From assembly GCA_030704615.1 (NCBI GenBank), contig CM060733.1, positions 76,610,907 through 76,647,550 of the forward strand: a stretch of DNA of 36,644 bases. Reading direction: 5' to 3'. How positions within the stretch are numbered: position 1 is the first letter of the stretch; each line of letters begins with the position of its first letter. Below are positions 8,665 through 19,647 of this stretch, in pieces. The DNA is from Takakia lepidozioides. Taxonomy: Eukaryota; Streptophyta; Takakiopsida; Takakiales; Takakiaceae. Both the position numbers and the translations under genes were made by a program. The notes below the pieces were generated by a model. That model was not told where the DNA came from, made no database searches, and saw only the letters and a program-made list of their open reading frames with translations.

Positions 8665-11035
8665 CACGTTCCCTTACCAGATCTGATGAAAAAAACTATA
8701 GAGAGATATGTGTTGCCTGTCATTGCCCAAGCTGCTACTATCACTGCCACTTTTGACTTGTGGATGAGCCGATGATCTGGGTATGACACTTTTGCTGTAG
8801 TCATCAACTTCATAGATGAAGTTTGGAATCCATGTCATATAACAGTAGGCTTGTTTGAGGCTCATAACACTTCTGGGGCAACTCTTGCCCAACAACTGAA
8901 GGCCCTCTTGGCATTACAAGTTGATTGACAAAGTGGTGGCTTATGTGAAGATGAAGGTGCAAATCTGAATACCCTAGCTATTGCTTTGACCTCAGTGGTT
9001 TCATATCAACCACTTGCATTGTCTGTGCCATATCCTGGCAGCCGTTTCGACCATGCTATGTCGAAAGCCTGTCAAAGTATGCTTGTGATTAGGAGAAGGT
9101 GGAAGATGGAATGAATGAGGTTTCACTGAAGGATACACAAGCTGCCTTGCAAAAAACTATTACTTGGATAAAGAAGTCTGGCAAGGGTAAGTTAGAGAAG
9201 GAGAAATCATGTATTGAGGCTGGAATGCCGAAAAAGAAATAAAGGACTCCGGTGAAAACCATATTTGCTAGTAATGTGATTCTGTTTCAGGAAACATTAG
9301 AGTACGCAAATGTGATTAACGTTTTTTATACAAGGCAAATCACAGCTTTGTAAGCAAGGGTGCCCACTAGCCTCACATGGGCCATAACAAGGGCAGTCAC
9401 TGAAACCCTAAATCCTGTTGTTAAGCAATGCATTATGAACCAGCTCGGAGGTTATTGGTTGCTCTTTAATGTGTTGCTCTGGGCCTAATGGGGACATTAA
9501 TGAGGAAGGTTGTGGAAATGAGAGTTGTCATTGTGTCTGCCTTGCAGTGCAGAGACTTTGCTCAAGAGATAGAGATCTTCTATGCTCAAATAACATTGCA
9601 AGTGACTGAGGTATTGTGGCCATTTCTGTCATTTGCAGAAACTTTTGGTCAACTGAGAGCACATAACATGTTTGCTTGATGTTGGATCCACGCTATAAAG
9701 GATTGTTGTGTATTATGAATTATATTAGAAAGGGTGCAGCTGCAAATCTGGTGGAGTAATATGATAGTAGTTTAGTTACCGCTTTCAAACATTTGAATCC
9801 TACCCGTGCTAAACCATCTAAAGGTGCATTTAGATTCTTTGTTTGGGTTTGTGACTTCCACCGAGGAGGCAAGTGAGGGACTTCTAAAAGCTGAGTTTGT
9901 CTTTGTTTTACCGATTTCATGTCGATAATGTTGATCAGCTCGACCCTCTAAAATGGTGGCATGAGAATGAAACCAGATTTCCAAATATTGGATTTCTGGC
10001 AAGGCACATTCTAGGGATTCCTGGATCTCAAATTGAGACTAACGTTTTTTTTTTGCGCGAAATTTCGTCACTTTTCGATCCAAAAATTGGCCTCATGAAA
10101 TCTACAAATGAATTATGGGTTAAAATATGGCACTGTTTCGCATTACTGCCCTCCCTAATGCCATCATGTCGCTGCAATGAGGACGTCGCCTGTACAACTG
10201 TCGCACACGGAAAGAGCCACATGCCATTCGGGTTCACTAGATCCATATGATATTCTTGCCTATCGATTTCTAGAAACCCTACCACCTTGCCGCGCAAGGA
10301 GCAAAGCCTTGGGTTCAAACTCTTCCCGCTTTCGCCAAGGGGTCGAGCTATGGAGGGAACTCTCGTTTAGGTTTCGCTTACCCGCTTAGTATCCGTGTCA
10401 TGCACCTCCATTTAAGCAGACTTGCACCGCCTCTTGCACGGCTTTGAGCAAAGTTGCTGATCTTGGACAAGATTAGTCGTATTTGTCAATGGATTGTATC
10501 CATGTGACAGAGTTGTGCTAGTCTGGTTGCTTTTGTTTCCATTGCTTCTTTGCCTTGTTCTGATCTCCACGAAACTTTTAAGGCGTTCCGGGTGTTTTTT
10601 TCATTTATGTTTGTTCTTGTACACTAATGTGGTTTGCTTGTGTAGGTCCCACCCCGTGCTGCAGTGGGCAGAGTCTTTGTGGTTGAGGTTCAATTCCTCC
10701 AGAGGGCATTTTCGCTCAACAACATGCTTTGCAATATGCAGTGTCGTTGTTACTTAGAAAAAATTACCTCCCTTGTCGCTCCCACAAACCGAACACTACA
10801 TGAGTTGAGTTCGCATAAAATTCATCAAATATTCTTGACAATAGCCACCAGTTCGAGATCACATGCCACAGAGTCGCCAATTGATCTTCCTCATAGGCCA
10901 GCTAGGAGCCAACATGGCTCAAGTTCTTAAATGAAAAAAAAAAAACGTTGATTGAGACCGAGAAAATTTTCTCAATGGCTGGTATATTGACAGCATTGAG
11001 ACGTTATCGTCTTGGGATGGAAAAACTTGACTAAT
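8665..11035 (+). pseudogene. hAT transposase pseudogene, interrupted
   Basis: Reading across frames, the plus strand gives ITATFDLWMSR, DTFAVVINFIDEVWNPCH, TVGLFEAHNTSGATLAQQLK, GANLNTLAIALTSVV and FDHAMSKACQ, all hallmarks of plant hAT transposases (RNase H-like DDE with the LDPRYK block). LDPRYKGLL lies near 9684 and LDPLKWWHENETRFPNIGFL near 9940. The C-terminal dimerisation block IETEKIFSMAGILTALRRYR is at 10950-11010. Many stops and shifts (for example TGA after WMSR) show it is dead. The N-terminal BED finger is not seen. A 911-bp insertion at 10040-10950 splits the frame at the IET codons. Confidence 0.85.
10040..10950. mobile_element. 911-bp insertion in hAT gene, 8-bp target duplication
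   Basis: ATTGAGAC occurs immediately before (10032-10039) and immediately after (10951-10958) this segment. Removing the segment and one copy rejoins the hAT codons for SQIETEKIF. The ends are near-inverted: TAACGTTTTTTTT at the left and AAAAAAAACGTTG at the right. The 8-bp duplication suits a hAT-type non-autonomous element. The interior has no transposase. It includes a short stretch around 10240-10390 with balanced composition that may be captured DNA. Confidence 0.75.
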
Positions 11036-11904
11036 TGGTGATAATCTATAAGAATTGGCCAAATGACGCACAACATGACGTACACCAATCCATCGCCGTT
11101 TCTATGAGCTGGTGGGCGTTCAATGGGCCAACGGATGGTTGCCCATCCAAATGATTTTCGTTCGCTTTGAGACTTCGCCAGTGTGTTCAATGTACCCTCT
11201 GATATGTCCCAGTGTAATACGAGATCAATCGAAATTCGTTCGATGGGCCAATGAGGCGTTCACTTGTCATCTGGTTTTTTGTTCAATGCGAAAAAAAAAT
11301 CTTGCAATGCGTGCACGGCTATTGCACCCATTGAACAGATGTGGTTGAAGCCCATATTTTGCCCCCATGTGCTGGAACATGTGTGCGACACATGTGCGGA
11401 GACACATTAGACGAATAAATAATTTGCCTCCCCATCGACGCGCTCACCCCTCAAGCCATTCCACAATTTAATTGAATTTATAAGCCAATAAATAGGTTTG
11501 CACTGTTTTTCATTGGGGATTTCTGGCACGTTGTTTCTGACTCACACATAATCCAAATTTCTTCCTACCAAGAACCTACTGGTATAAGCAAAACCTGATA
11601 CTAGTCCAATTGGTTCATGATAAACCTGAGAATTGTATGGATGTATTTCATGAAGACTATCCATTGATAGAGATAACTTGTTGAATCAGACGTAACTTAT
11701 GGAGTCACGTCGCCCCAGTTTGGAAGGTGGATGGAAGGTGGATGCTTTCTAATGGCAATAACAAAGGCAAGTCGATCGTCCCAACCCTCCCATGTAACCC
11801 AATTAATGTTTGACCCAATTATTTATTTAATGAATACTTATACTTATGAATGGATTGGTAATGAGAAAATAAACCTAAAAATAAATAAAATAAACCTCTA
11901 AATT
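11036..11904. other. Non-coding DNA, no gene seen
   Basis: No domain-bearing frame on either strand. Several AATGGGCCAA/TTCAATGGGCCA-type short repeats occur near 11115 and 11245. Composition turns AT-rich toward 11900. Confidence 0.5.
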
Positions 11905-12219
11905 ATAATAAAGCTAATCAGGGCTACTACCCCCCTGTTAACCAAAAAAAAACAAAAATAAAAAACAAACCTCTAAAACAACTGCTATTTGGCAGTCGTG
12001 AATGAAAACTGAAACATTCATCCAAATAGTTCACCCAATATTTCTCAAATGCTGAATGGCTCCGCGAAAAAACCGGTGTTGGACTGGTATATTGATAAGA
12101 AACTGGTATCAATACTAGTCCTTGAAGGGTCAGCTCATCCTTGAATATGGACAACTGAAAGAGGTGCCATACACTTTCAACTAGGAAGGCATGTGGGCAG
12201 ACTCCAATAACTACGTCTC

Positions 12220-13740
12220 TCTGTTGAGCAGGAGTGTATGAACCAAGGAAAGATAGGCAAGGGAAAGCAGGTGCACATGCATATATCATCAAAGTGGATT
12301 CAAACCAAGCATTTCCTACTCAACCCCCTGCTCAACATATATGCCAAAGTGTGGATGCACGTCAAGTGTGACAAACTACCTGAACGGAATTTGCTTTCCT
12401 GACTATAATGATCGCAGCATATGCCAAACATGGGTATGGTAGGGACGCATTAGAGATCTATGAGCAAATGATATGGATAAGGGGTACACCTGATATGGTC
12501 ACCTTCACTTTGCATTCTCAATGTGTGTGTGCAAGCCTTGGATCCCTGGAAGAAGGCAAAGAGGTGAATGCTGACATTGTCAAAGCTGGAATTGCAGCAG
12601 ATATGATCCTGGAAACTGCCCTGGTTGACATCTAGGAATGCGAAATGTGGGAGCATGAAGGATGCCTGCCAGGTGTGCAACAATATGGCCAAACGAAATG
12701 TGGTCCTCCGGAATGCAATGATGATAGGCCGGAGGATGTGCAAACCACCGATGTGGTAGGGAGGTTTTCAGTATGTACAAGCAAAGGCAGCAGCAAGGGG
12801 TGTTGCCCGACAAGGTCAAGTTTCCTTGTGTTCTCACTGTGCGTGGCAAGGAGCCCTGGAAGAATGGCACAGACATCCATGTTGACATCATCAAATTTGG
12901 AGTTGTACCAGACATTGTTCTGGACAATGCCCTTATTGGCGTGTAGGCCAAATGTGGGAGTCTGAAGAATGCACGTCAAAAGTTTGACAACGTGGATAAA
13001 GATGATGTGGTCTCATGCAATGCGATTATCGAGGATATGCTCAGCATGGGTTTGGTAGAGAGGCTTTCCAGATCTATCAGCAGATGCAGCGGGAAACGGT
13101 TACTCCGTCACATGCATTCTCACTGTAGGAGCCCCGGGAAATGGCAGAGATGTCCATTTCGATATCATGAGAGCTGGAATTGAGCCACATATCATTCTCG
13201 AGACGTATGTCAAATGTGGGAATCTCAAGGATTCGCGTCAACTGTTTGATAGTATGGCTCAACGAAATCTGGTCACGTAGAATGCCATGATCGCAGGTTA
13301 TGGTCAACACGGCTCTGGTAAGGAAGCCTCCAACTATATGAACAAATGAAACAGGAACGCTTGAAGCCAGATGTATTACCTTCACATGTCTTCTTTCTGA
13401 TTGCAGCCATGGATGAAGGCTATCACTACTTCAATTCCATGACTAGAGATCATGGGCTTACCCCTACAGTTGAGCATTTGGGCTGCATAGTGGACCTCCT
13501 TGGGCGTACAGGGCGATTGATGGAGGCAGAGAACTTCATCAGAAAAACGCCAATTGAACCAGGTGCTGTAGTTTTGGGGGGCTTTGCAGAATACATGGCA
13601 ATGTGGAGCTGGCAGGGCATGCAGCAAAATGCCTTGGACCATAGAACTCTAAAAGGTACGTGATTCTATCAAACATCTATGCTGAAGATGGCAGGTCGGT
13701 CGATCAAGCAAAGGTGAAAAAATTGATGGAGGACATATGT
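12220..13740 (+). pseudogene. PPR protein pseudogene (PLS class with E motif)
   Basis: Fragments in shifting frames include MIAAYAKHGYGRDALEIYEQ, GTPDMVTFTL, ASLGSLEEGKEV and ILETALVDI, followed by eroded repeats. The 3' part has GYHYFNSMTRDHGLTPTVEH, then GCIVDLLGRTGRLMEAENFI, and an E-motif-like NIYAEDGRSVDQAKVKKLM. These are P, L and S motifs of the large plant family of organelle RNA-binding and editing factors. In-frame stops (for example after ETALVDI) and several shifts make it non-functional. No DYW domain follows. Confidence 0.85.
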
Positions 13741-13754
13741 CAGAAAGGAGCCAG

Positions 13755-13915
13755 GTTGGCACATGCATCGAGAACAGGGTGGTGCACGCCTTGAGAACAC
13801 TGACGTTCGGTGTCAGGCCTTCCCATATCAATCGATCATATACCTCTAAAGCCTCCTTACCACGCTGTCCTTTGGACGCTTTTACACCAGGCACGCACCC
13901 ACACAATTCTTCATT
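13755..13915 (-). pseudogene. PPR fragment, opposite strand
   Basis: The minus strand encodes KGQRGKEALEVYDRLIWEGL followed by TPNVSVLKAC, a single PPR L/S-type repeat. It lies tail-to-tail with the plus-strand PPR pseudogene ending at 13740, so the two pieces were inverted or captured separately. The longer frame enclosing it is otherwise low-complexity. Confidence 0.6.
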
Positions 13916-14479
13916 TGAAAAATGACAGTAAAACTGACCTTGAAACTCTTTTGAGAAGTGCATACATCCTTGCTTAGGTCCCTGTCCATTATCATCCTCC
14001 TCTAGTGGTCTCCATAGCCCCGCCTTCGGCTTGCAATTGTTTGAAACAAATCCAACTGGAAAGCTGTTCGGATAATGCCAAGGAAGGTACACGGTGTGCA
14101 GTCCACACCTGCTTGAACTTTGAGCACAGTGCCAGGCAGGCAGACGGCACAGCCTTGGGGAGTCTCCTGCTAACAGCCTCACACCCTCCCCCTCCCATTT
14201 TCTATCCCTCCCTCTCACAAGGCTATAACAAACAATGTCTCATGAGTACATCTCTGTCTCATGCAACAAGGAGCTTTTAGGACTTCCCCTCTATTGGGAA
14301 GAGGGTATGTTCCAATTTTTCCCTCATTAGAGGCCCCCGACAAATGGAAAATAACAAAGCCTCCCATTTTTTAATAATTGGGACTTGAATGCACCTATGG
14401 GCCCCGCCAGTACGGCCCATGGGGTGAGCTCATGAACCCACCCCCCTTTCACCGTGTCTAAGCTTAGATTCTGAATTTT

Positions 14480-14610
14480 TTCCAAGTCCTAGTTCTTTAA
14501 CGGCGGCGGACCTTCTAGCGGACTGGCCAAACCCTCAACAGACTGACTCCAACTGTCGAGCGGACTGGCGAGTGGCGAGCGGACTCACCAACAACTGACT
14601 CCAACGAGCG
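14480..14610. repeat. GCGGACT/GACTCC-rich short repeats
   Basis: AGCGGACTGGC, GAGCGGACT and CTGACTCCAAC recur at irregular 15-40 bp spacing. It looks like a decayed minisatellite with no coding sign. Confidence 0.45.
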
Positions 14611-14865
14611 CCTAACTCCAACCTTCAGACCCTTAAAAGAACCCCTTTGGCACATTTATCAGAGGGAAACTTGGAGGGAAAGTGCAACATACCAACTAAT
14701 AATCCCTTGCTATGAAAAGCTGGAGGGGAAGTTGAAAGGGGGAAACTGTAAGAGGAAAAGATGAGTAGGGGGAAAATGTCCCAATCCCCTCTGTTGTGCT
14801 TATCAGGGATTTGTTTTGTTGTTTTTTGGTTAACAGGGGGATCGCAGCCCTGGTGAACTTATTAT

Positions 14866-15055
14866 AAGACGTCCAGGGAAGTGTTTCGCGCCTTCACGCC
14901 CCGGAGGTTATTTTTTCCTCCCTGTTCTAAAAATTCCCATTAATAAATTTCCAAGGCCCATATCCCCTGTTCTGCAAATAATAATAATAATAAATATCCA
15001 ACCAGGGCCACTGCCCCCTTTTACTGCAAAATATATATATATATTTTGGTGGGAT
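14866..15055. other. Spacer with third copy of the CAGGG..CCCCC motif
   Basis: At 14978-15035 the order AATAATAAATA, CCAGGGCCACTGCCCCC, then an A/T-rich tail matches the end motifs at 11905 and 14865. (AAT)n and (AT)n microsatellites flank it. No gene seen. Confidence 0.4.
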
Positions 15056-15060
15056 AAGCC
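15056..15060 (+). repeat. Left target-site duplication AAGCC of the gypsy composite
   Basis: AAGCC directly precedes the LTR start TGTGAAG. The same five bases directly follow the predicted right edge of the composite at 36260-36264. Five bases is the normal Ty3/gypsy duplication length. Confidence 0.45.
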
Positions 15061-15538
15061 TGTGAAGAACCAGATTCCTCTCTAGTCTTTATTCCCCATC
15101 AATTAATGTTATAACTCTGTGGGGATGAAGGTGATTGTTACAACGGATGTGTCACTGATGAGCCTGTAAACTTGTCTTATATTAACCGCTAGTAGTATAT
15201 TAAGCAATAGCCTTGTTGGCAACATATCTGTCATGGCATCTGGATAACAATATGAGGAGCCAATGAGTGACAGCCATCTGGCCAGGCAGATTAAGGATGA
15301 AAAGACTATTTAATCAAAGGGGTCTAGAGCCATGTTGTGTTGTTTTTGGAGTGTTCATCTCTGTGTACCTGTGTGGATGAAAGTGTCTCAGTAGACGGTG
15401 TGTGATTAAGTTTAGGGAATCGTCCCTTAGGATCTGCAGTCCTCTAGAGTAAGATCCCTCATCCTATGCATGCTCGCTCTACTGTAGCTATACTCCCTCT
15501 TTAAGCGCCTCCACCACAAAGGAAGGGAATCTCTGGTG
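15061..15538 (+). repeat. 5' LTR of Ty3/gypsy element
   Basis: The segment begins TGTGAAGAACCAGATTCC and is repeated, inverted, at 29521-30070 with high similarity. It contains a TATTTAAT-like box near 15308. The 3' limit is set where the two copies diverge (CTCTGGTG), so the canonical terminal CA is not apparent. The following bases (GGCGCCAGAATC) would hold the primer-binding site, but I cannot assign the tRNA. This copy lacks about 72 bp present in the other LTR. Confidence 0.8.
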
Positions 15539-15736
15539 GGCGCCAGAATCTTGGTGGAGACGGGTCGCAAGATCTCGTCAATCATCACCTGGACATTCTC
15601 TGTTGGTACGACAGGTAGAAGTAGGCTGACGGCGTGACAATGGCGGCGCTTTCCCGTGCATGTTTGTTTTTGCTTCTAGCTACTGTCGTGCTTCCTTGTG
15701 TCTTTATGATTCATTGTGTTCTTGAGCTTCACAGCA

Positions 15737-16930
15737 ATGGCGTCTTCATCGCGCACTCCCACTGAAGCTGAGCTCAACGCGTACAAGGAGACACCAACGG
15801 GTAACTTTGAAGCAGTCTTTGCTGGGATGTTGCGTGACTCAGTTGATCCCAAGTTCATCGTGGAGGTGGACTATCCTTCCTTTGGTGAACCATTTGAGCG
15901 GCCCGAGCTGGTTTTAGACAGGACCTCAGATCATTGGGTTCGCGAGTTCGAGCTCACAGCTGCCAAGGAGGGCTTGAAGCCCACGCGAAACAAAAAGAAG
16001 GCTGCTGAGCAACGCCGCAAAGTCATCGAGGCACTAGTGCAAGGTGCCAGAGCAGCAAAGCTCCTCCAACGCCTCTACGCTGCAGAAATTGACCGCAAGC
16101 TTCCTCTGTCGGTCACTAAGGAGCGTCTACTTGCTGGTGAGACCCTGAGTTGGTCCGAGCTTGGGGTGCCGCAATTCAGAGTTGCTGGTGAAGTCACCGT
16201 TGAGCTTGGCAGCTTCTTGCCACCACACCGACCGAGTCCAGTCAGGCTCTGGGAGTTAGTCCGAGGAGGGAGCTCTCTTGTTTTGGCCAATCTACGCCCT
16301 CTCTGGAAACCTGAGCACAATGTCGAGTTGTCTTGGGAGGATCATGTACGGGCCTTCCAGTTTCTCGCTTTCCACATACTGAGAACGACATCCTCCTCTT
16401 TCCTGGTACTGATTTTCATGCTGAGAGGGTGGCCTTCAGTCTTCCCAACGCCATGGTCACAAAATATCCAGTACATACCTTGCTGGCCAAGGAGAAGATC
16501 ATTCGCTCAGTAGTCCACGTGTCCTTTTGGCTTAAGATTGACGAGGAACTATGGCACTTTTTGGGAGAATCCGTGCACATGCTCACAATTTCGTGAGCTC
16601 ATATCGTATCACTGACTGGGAGGACGAGCTGCAGCCCGTGCCCGGTCGACAAGGAAGGTGAGAATTGTCCCTGCTTTATCAATTCAAATGCCTAAGACTG
16701 CTAGAGCTCGTGAGTCTTGGAAATTTTGGATGATTTGGATGAGGACGAGCCGGCCAATGAGGCAAAGGTTGATACTCCAAATCTTCCCGAACCCATGTCC
16801 GAGACCCTATCTCCAGAGGAGCCTCTGGGGGCAGGCACTGCTAATCCTCCGCAAGGGACTCATGCAACCACGTCAGGTAACAAGCCTAACCTTGATATCC
16901 AGGGTATCTATGATGCTATGAGCACACTAT
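15737..16930 (+). pseudogene. Ty3/gypsy gag, 5' half, frameshifted
   Basis: ATG 15737 (MASSSRTPTEAEL) opens a frame of ~215 codons rich in charged helices (RNKKKAAEQRRKVIEALVQG). Around 16360 the sense frame shifts by one to TENDILLFPGTDFHAERV, and later to EILDDLDEDEPANEAKV, an acidic linker. The reading then runs to DIQGIYDAMSTLSSC at 16938, where the TIR transposon begins. The capsid core comes after that insertion. The product would be the structural Gag of an LTR retrotransposon. No retroviral envelope-type gene is present. Confidence 0.7.
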
Positions 16931-16999
16931 CTAGTTGCCCTGGGGGGTGCACTTTTTATAAAATGTGCGTATCACGTGCGTTCGCTGACTAATAAAAAA

Positions 17000-17765
17000 C
17001 CCCCCTGTATACGGGTCCTCGGATAATTTATATCCCCTCTGTACATACTTTTTGAGGATTATAAAACCCTCTCCTGTACATATACAAAAATTTATAATTA
17101 AAAAAAAACCCCTCTATATGTATATTCTCCTTTTCAATCATTAAAAAATACCCTCAAATATGTATATGTATGTTTTTATATTATATCAAGTTTATTCATT
17201 AAAAAACAAATAAAATCCAATAAATTAATTAAAAATATATCTATTTGCCCTTGATAAGATTGTCAAAGACTTTCCGCTCATTGTAATTGTGTTTTTCTCC
17301 AACACCACATATCTTCCATAATACTAATAAGTTGAGCCAGCTTATAGAGTAGTTTTTAAGCTACCTACCATGTTGATTAAATACTAAATAGTACGATGGT
17401 TTCAGTTCTGAATCAGAATGTATTGTTCAAGACATCTTATCTCCAAGAGTCTGGGGTTTTCAGATGTATAATGTTATCTTTGGATTAACCACCAAATGGT
17501 ACAATGTATACTCTTATCTATGGCTGGTGAACAGAACCATGCCAATATATTCTGTATACTTTAATGATAAAGAGCACTAAGAGTATGTGTTGAACTCAAG
17601 GCTGGTACAGATGTAAGTTGCTTGGGGAAGTGAAAGCCTAAGTAATAAAGGGCATTGGGAATTGCAGAGTTCAACATGGAATTTTAGGGCCAATTCTGAT
17701 AAGAGAGAAGAACAGGGTGAAATGTATCCCTTAGTGATTTTCCTTCCCTAGATAATTTGGACTCT
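17000..17765. other. AT-rich left interior of the TIR transposon
   Basis: Subterminal repeats (CCCCTGTA-type blocks near 17004, 17034, 17070) give way to AT-rich DNA. No gene was found before the PPR-derived repeats. Confidence 0.5.
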
Positions 17766-17770
17766 CAGAA

Positions 17771-18440
17771 TGACACAAAGTACAACAATTCCAGCTTTTG
17801 TCAATGTCACCATGGACCTCTTCCCCCTTTTCCAGGTCTGCCCCACACTCCCTTTGCATCCTCTACGCACCCGCATTTGGCAGACCTGTCCACCAGGGCA
17901 CTATTCAGGATGACATAAGGTACAATTCCAGCTTTTGACAATGTCACCGTGGACCTCTTCCCCCTTTTCCAGGTCTGCCCAACACTCCCTTTGCATCCTC
18001 TACGCACCCGCATTTGGCAGACCTGTCCACCATGGCACTATTCAGAATGATATAGGTACAATTCCAGCTTTTGACAGTGTCACCATGGACCTCTTTCCCC
18101 TTTTCTAAGTCTGCCCCACACTCCATTTGCATCCTCTACGCACCCGCATTCGGCAGACCTGTCCACCAGGGCACTGTTCAGATGACATAAGGTACAATTC
18201 CAGCTTTTGACAAGTCACCATGGACCTCTTCCCCCTTTTCCAGGTTTTCCCCACACTCCCTTTGCATCCTCTATGCACCCGCATTTGGCAGACCTGTCCA
18301 CCAGGGGGCACTATTCAGAATGACATAAGGTACATTAATTTCAGCTTTTGACAATGTCACCATGCACCTCTTCCCCCTTTTCCATGTCTGCCCAACAGTA
18401 CTCCATTTGAATGGACTCTATGCACCAACTTTCTGAATCT
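17771..18440 (-). repeat. Tandem array of a ~137-bp PPR-derived unit
   Basis: Four full units (17771-17908, 17909-18045, 18046-18181, 18182-18318) and a partial fifth are 136-138 bp long and very similar. On the minus strand each encodes a variant of ILNSALVDRSAKCGCVEDAK, the middle of a PPR L/S pair. The unit length is not a multiple of three, so successive units fall in different frames and cannot make one repeat protein. This is DNA-level amplification of a captured fragment. Confidence 0.85.
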
Positions 18441-18489
18441 TGAGGCTAAGCCAAAGCTCAGCCCCTAAATCACCCTCTCTGCACTAGAC

Positions 18490-19110
18490 TTAATTCAAAC
18501 TCAGGGGGGAACCCGACCTTTGCTCCATCACTATGCTCCATGACACCACATTGCATACACAACCCCTTAGCTGCCCATCACTCCCTTTGCATCTTACACA
18601 TACCCACATTTGACATACATGTCCGCCAGGGCAGCTTTCATAATGATATCTGATACAATCACTACAGCTTTGACGATGCCACCGTGGACCTCTTCTCCAA
18701 TCTCCAGGGCTGCCAAGCTTGTACATGTGCTCAGAGGTCTCCAAAGCCTCCCTCCTCTGCCCTTGTAGCGCTTATAGCATGCCACCATCACGCTCTATGA
18801 CACCACATTCCGTTCAGCCATACTGCCCAACACCCCCTTTAATGCATCCTTCATGCACCCGCATTTGGCATACATGTCCACCACGGCACTGGTCAGATTG
18901 ACATCTGATACAATCCCAGCTTTGATGATGCCACCATGGACCTCTTCCTCATTTTCCAGGGCTGCCAGGATCGCACATGCATTGCAAAAACAAACGAATG
19001 TGACTGGCCTGGGCTGGAAGAATACCAAATCATGGTACTAACAGGAGGCAAGAGCCCGCATTTCCAGGATGGACAAACTTCTTCACATTGTACCTTAAGA
19101 AAACGCCACA
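18490..19110 (-). pseudogene. PPR gene fragments inside the TIR transposon
   Basis: Minus-strand frames contain NACAILAALENEEEVHGGII, then TSAVVDMYAKCGCMKDALKG and MAERNVVS, followed by a second repeat with SLAALEIGEEVHGGIVKA and KAALADMYVKCGYV. These are consecutive PLS PPR motifs, and VHGxIxKA / DMYAKCG are diagnostic. Frames shift between blocks and stops occur. This is the less-rearranged part of the source from which the ~137-bp array was amplified. Confidence 0.8.
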
Positions 19111-19501
19111 CCTTGCGACTGTAGTTGTCCCACCATCGTGAAGGATCTTTAAAAAACTTTTGTCAGCTCTGCTCCGTGCTGCAAATTCAGGGGCGCCGAG
19201 TGTGATGAGAGGGAAAAACAGGCTGAAATAGGTCGAAGAAGAAGGTGCCCTCGCCACATTGTCCTTGACCTTGTGTTGTGACCCATGGAGGATTTGACCT
19301 CCCATCAACCCCAAAATGATCTCTTATGTGTGCTGCTGATGGCTGTAGTCAGGTAATGTCGGATTGGTCTTTGAGAACCACCACAGTGCAGCTGAGCAAG
19401 CAGAGATTGAAAACACGGCTTGCTAAGACCAAGCTGACCCTCCCAAGAACCTTGTAAACATCAAGAAGAATACCAAGCCCTGCGGTCGACCACCCACCCA
19501 C

Positions 19502-19560
19502 GAACGCGGGAGAGGAGGGGAGAGGAGATGAGAGGAGATGAGAGGAGAGGAGGGAAAAGA
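19502..19560 (+). repeat. Purine-rich GGAGAGGAGATGA-type repeat
   Basis: Units of GAGAGGAGATGA/GAGGGGAGA repeat with no interruption by T other than in ATG. Low complexity, next to the tRNA-like stretch. Confidence 0.7.
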
Positions 19561-19574
19561 GAGAGCAAAAAAAA

Positions 19575-19647
19575 GGATACCGCGATTTGATCCCGCCGTG
19601 CATCGCGGACTAAACGATGTCCTTACCACTAGACTACCCCTTACAAT
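19575..19647 (-). other. tRNA-like sequence (degenerate, Glu/Asp-like box A)
   Basis: On the minus strand AGGGGTA can pair with TATCCTT as a 7-bp acceptor. GTC-TAGTGGTAAG-GAC forms a D arm like that of tRNA-Glu/Asp. CATCG/CGATG can form an anticodon stem, but with an oversized loop. GATCAAATC resembles the internal B box with one mismatch. A T8 run, a pol III terminator, follows immediately. The T stem is poor, so it is a tRNA pseudogene or SINE head rather than a working tRNA. Confidence 0.35.

Larger units (their letters stand above)
11905..14855. mobile_element. Putative PPR-carrying segment with inverted end motifs
   Basis: The left edge reads TTATAATAA, then CAGGGCTACTACCCCCCTG and TTAACCAAAAA. 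The right edge (about 14865 back to 14826) gives the same on the opposite strand: TTATAATAA, CAGGGCTGCGATCCCCCTG, TTAACCAAAAA. The two therefore form ~45-bp inverted repeats around a 2.9-kb block of PPR pseudogene sequence. I could not find a convincing target duplication. A third, direct copy at 14978-15035 leaves open that these are independent short retroposon tails, since each is followed by an A-rich run. Confidence 0.35.

Noticed and set aside
10300-10700. B-box-like GGTTCAAAC and GGTTCAATTCC as tRNA genes or SINEs
   Set aside because: No convincing acceptor or D-arm pairing at the right distance; single-box matches occur by chance.
13649-14218. 189-codon minus-strand frame as an intact gene
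   Set aside because: Only a ~30-residue PPR piece is recognisable; the rest is low-complexity and likely chance extension.
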